From Pseudomonas sp. 2FG (GTDB lineage Bacteria > Pseudomonadota > Gammaproteobacteria > Pseudomonadales > Pseudomonadaceae), in contig NZ_SCMP01000015.1 in the NCBI RefSeq assembly GCF_005502935.1, forward strand, positions 48,003 through 112,002: DNA of 64,000 nt, written 5' to 3'. The notes below the pieces were generated by a model. It was given only the letters and a program-made list of their open reading frames with translations. It did not search any database and was not told where the DNA came from. A program made the translations under genes and the position numbers. Positions 63,932-64,000 of the stretch are shown piece by piece. The stretch's first letter is position 1; every line of letters starts with the position of its first letter.

Positions 63932-64000
63932 CACTTCCGGCGCAGACCTCTCAGAAAACTTCTTAGATAACAAGAAGTTAGCTTTAAAAGAGGGGTTGCA
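63932..64000 (+). other. Start of the rRNA leader, cut by the window edge
   Basis: ACTTCTT and AAGAAGT (63959-63965 and 63973-63979) form an inverted repeat around AGATAAC. This fits the 5' leader of an rRNA precursor. No mature rRNA is reached; the 16S gene would begin outside the window. Confidence 0.6.

Noticed and set aside
63932..64000. Start of 16S rRNA
   Set aside because: The conserved 16S 5' end is not reached; only promoter and leader are visible.

Overview
The window is chromosomal DNA of a GC-rich gammaproteobacterium, almost certainly a Pseudomonas. The evidence is gene content and order: tRNA-rpoD-dnaG-(yqeY)-rpsU-tsaD-plsY-folB-folK-cca, then spoVR/yeaH/prkA, glpE-apaHG-rsmA-pdxA-surA-lptD, amgK-murU, agtSR-agtABCD, rpe-gph-trpEGDC-vfr-speD-coq7, and argC-erpA-anmK-mepM-tyrS running into an rRNA operon. 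From memory this follows the P. aeruginosa PA0576-PA0668 order closely. The species cannot be named from sequence alone.

Layout. 1-2327: start of a LysR regulator gene (cut by the window edge), divergent from a polyamine-type binding protein and an agmatinase-family ureohydrolase. 2328-10614: an accessory block with a complete type I secretion system (aprDEF), a convergent 819-residue serralysin-type RTX protease, a decayed second RTX C-terminus upstream of aprD and a decayed TPR gene beside the tRNA. 10615-35529: housekeeping genes for transcription and replication initiation, translation, tRNA modification and maturation, folate, LPS export, pyridoxal phosphate and cell-wall sugar recycling. 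The yqeY-like gene here is broken by several lesions. 35687-43549: a sensor kinase and response regulator with a spermidine/putrescine-type ABC importer, best matched to agtSR-agtABCD (4-aminobutyrate/5-aminovalerate uptake). 43693-49352: rpe-gph and an uninterrupted trpE-trpG-trpD-trpC run, with a Trp-rich leader peptide nested in the 3' end of gph. 49413-63882: vfr, an OsmC protein, speD, coq7, a HIT protein, an AAA ATPase, an SDR, a DUF805 protein with a pilin-like tail, a flavin oxidoreductase, hemJ, argC, erpA, anmK, mepM and tyrS. 63898-64000: a strong rrn-type promoter and leader; the 16S gene would start beyond the window.

How the genes connect. aprDEF and the protease form one secretion unit. 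amgK, murU and anmK are three steps of anhydro-MurNAc recycling, and the adjacent agtSR has been linked in P. aeruginosa to sensing peptidoglycan fragments. The agmatinase, speD and the polyamine-type binding proteins are the polyamine side of the window.

Most of the window is ordinary core genome. The most unusual points are the long modular serralysin with a decayed paralogous end across the secretion operon, the multiply broken yqeY gene, the nested trp leader serving a contiguous trpEGDC run, and the DUF805 protein ending in a pilin-like helix. I saw no CRISPR array, prophage or intact insertion sequence, and nothing I can defend as a wholly new system.
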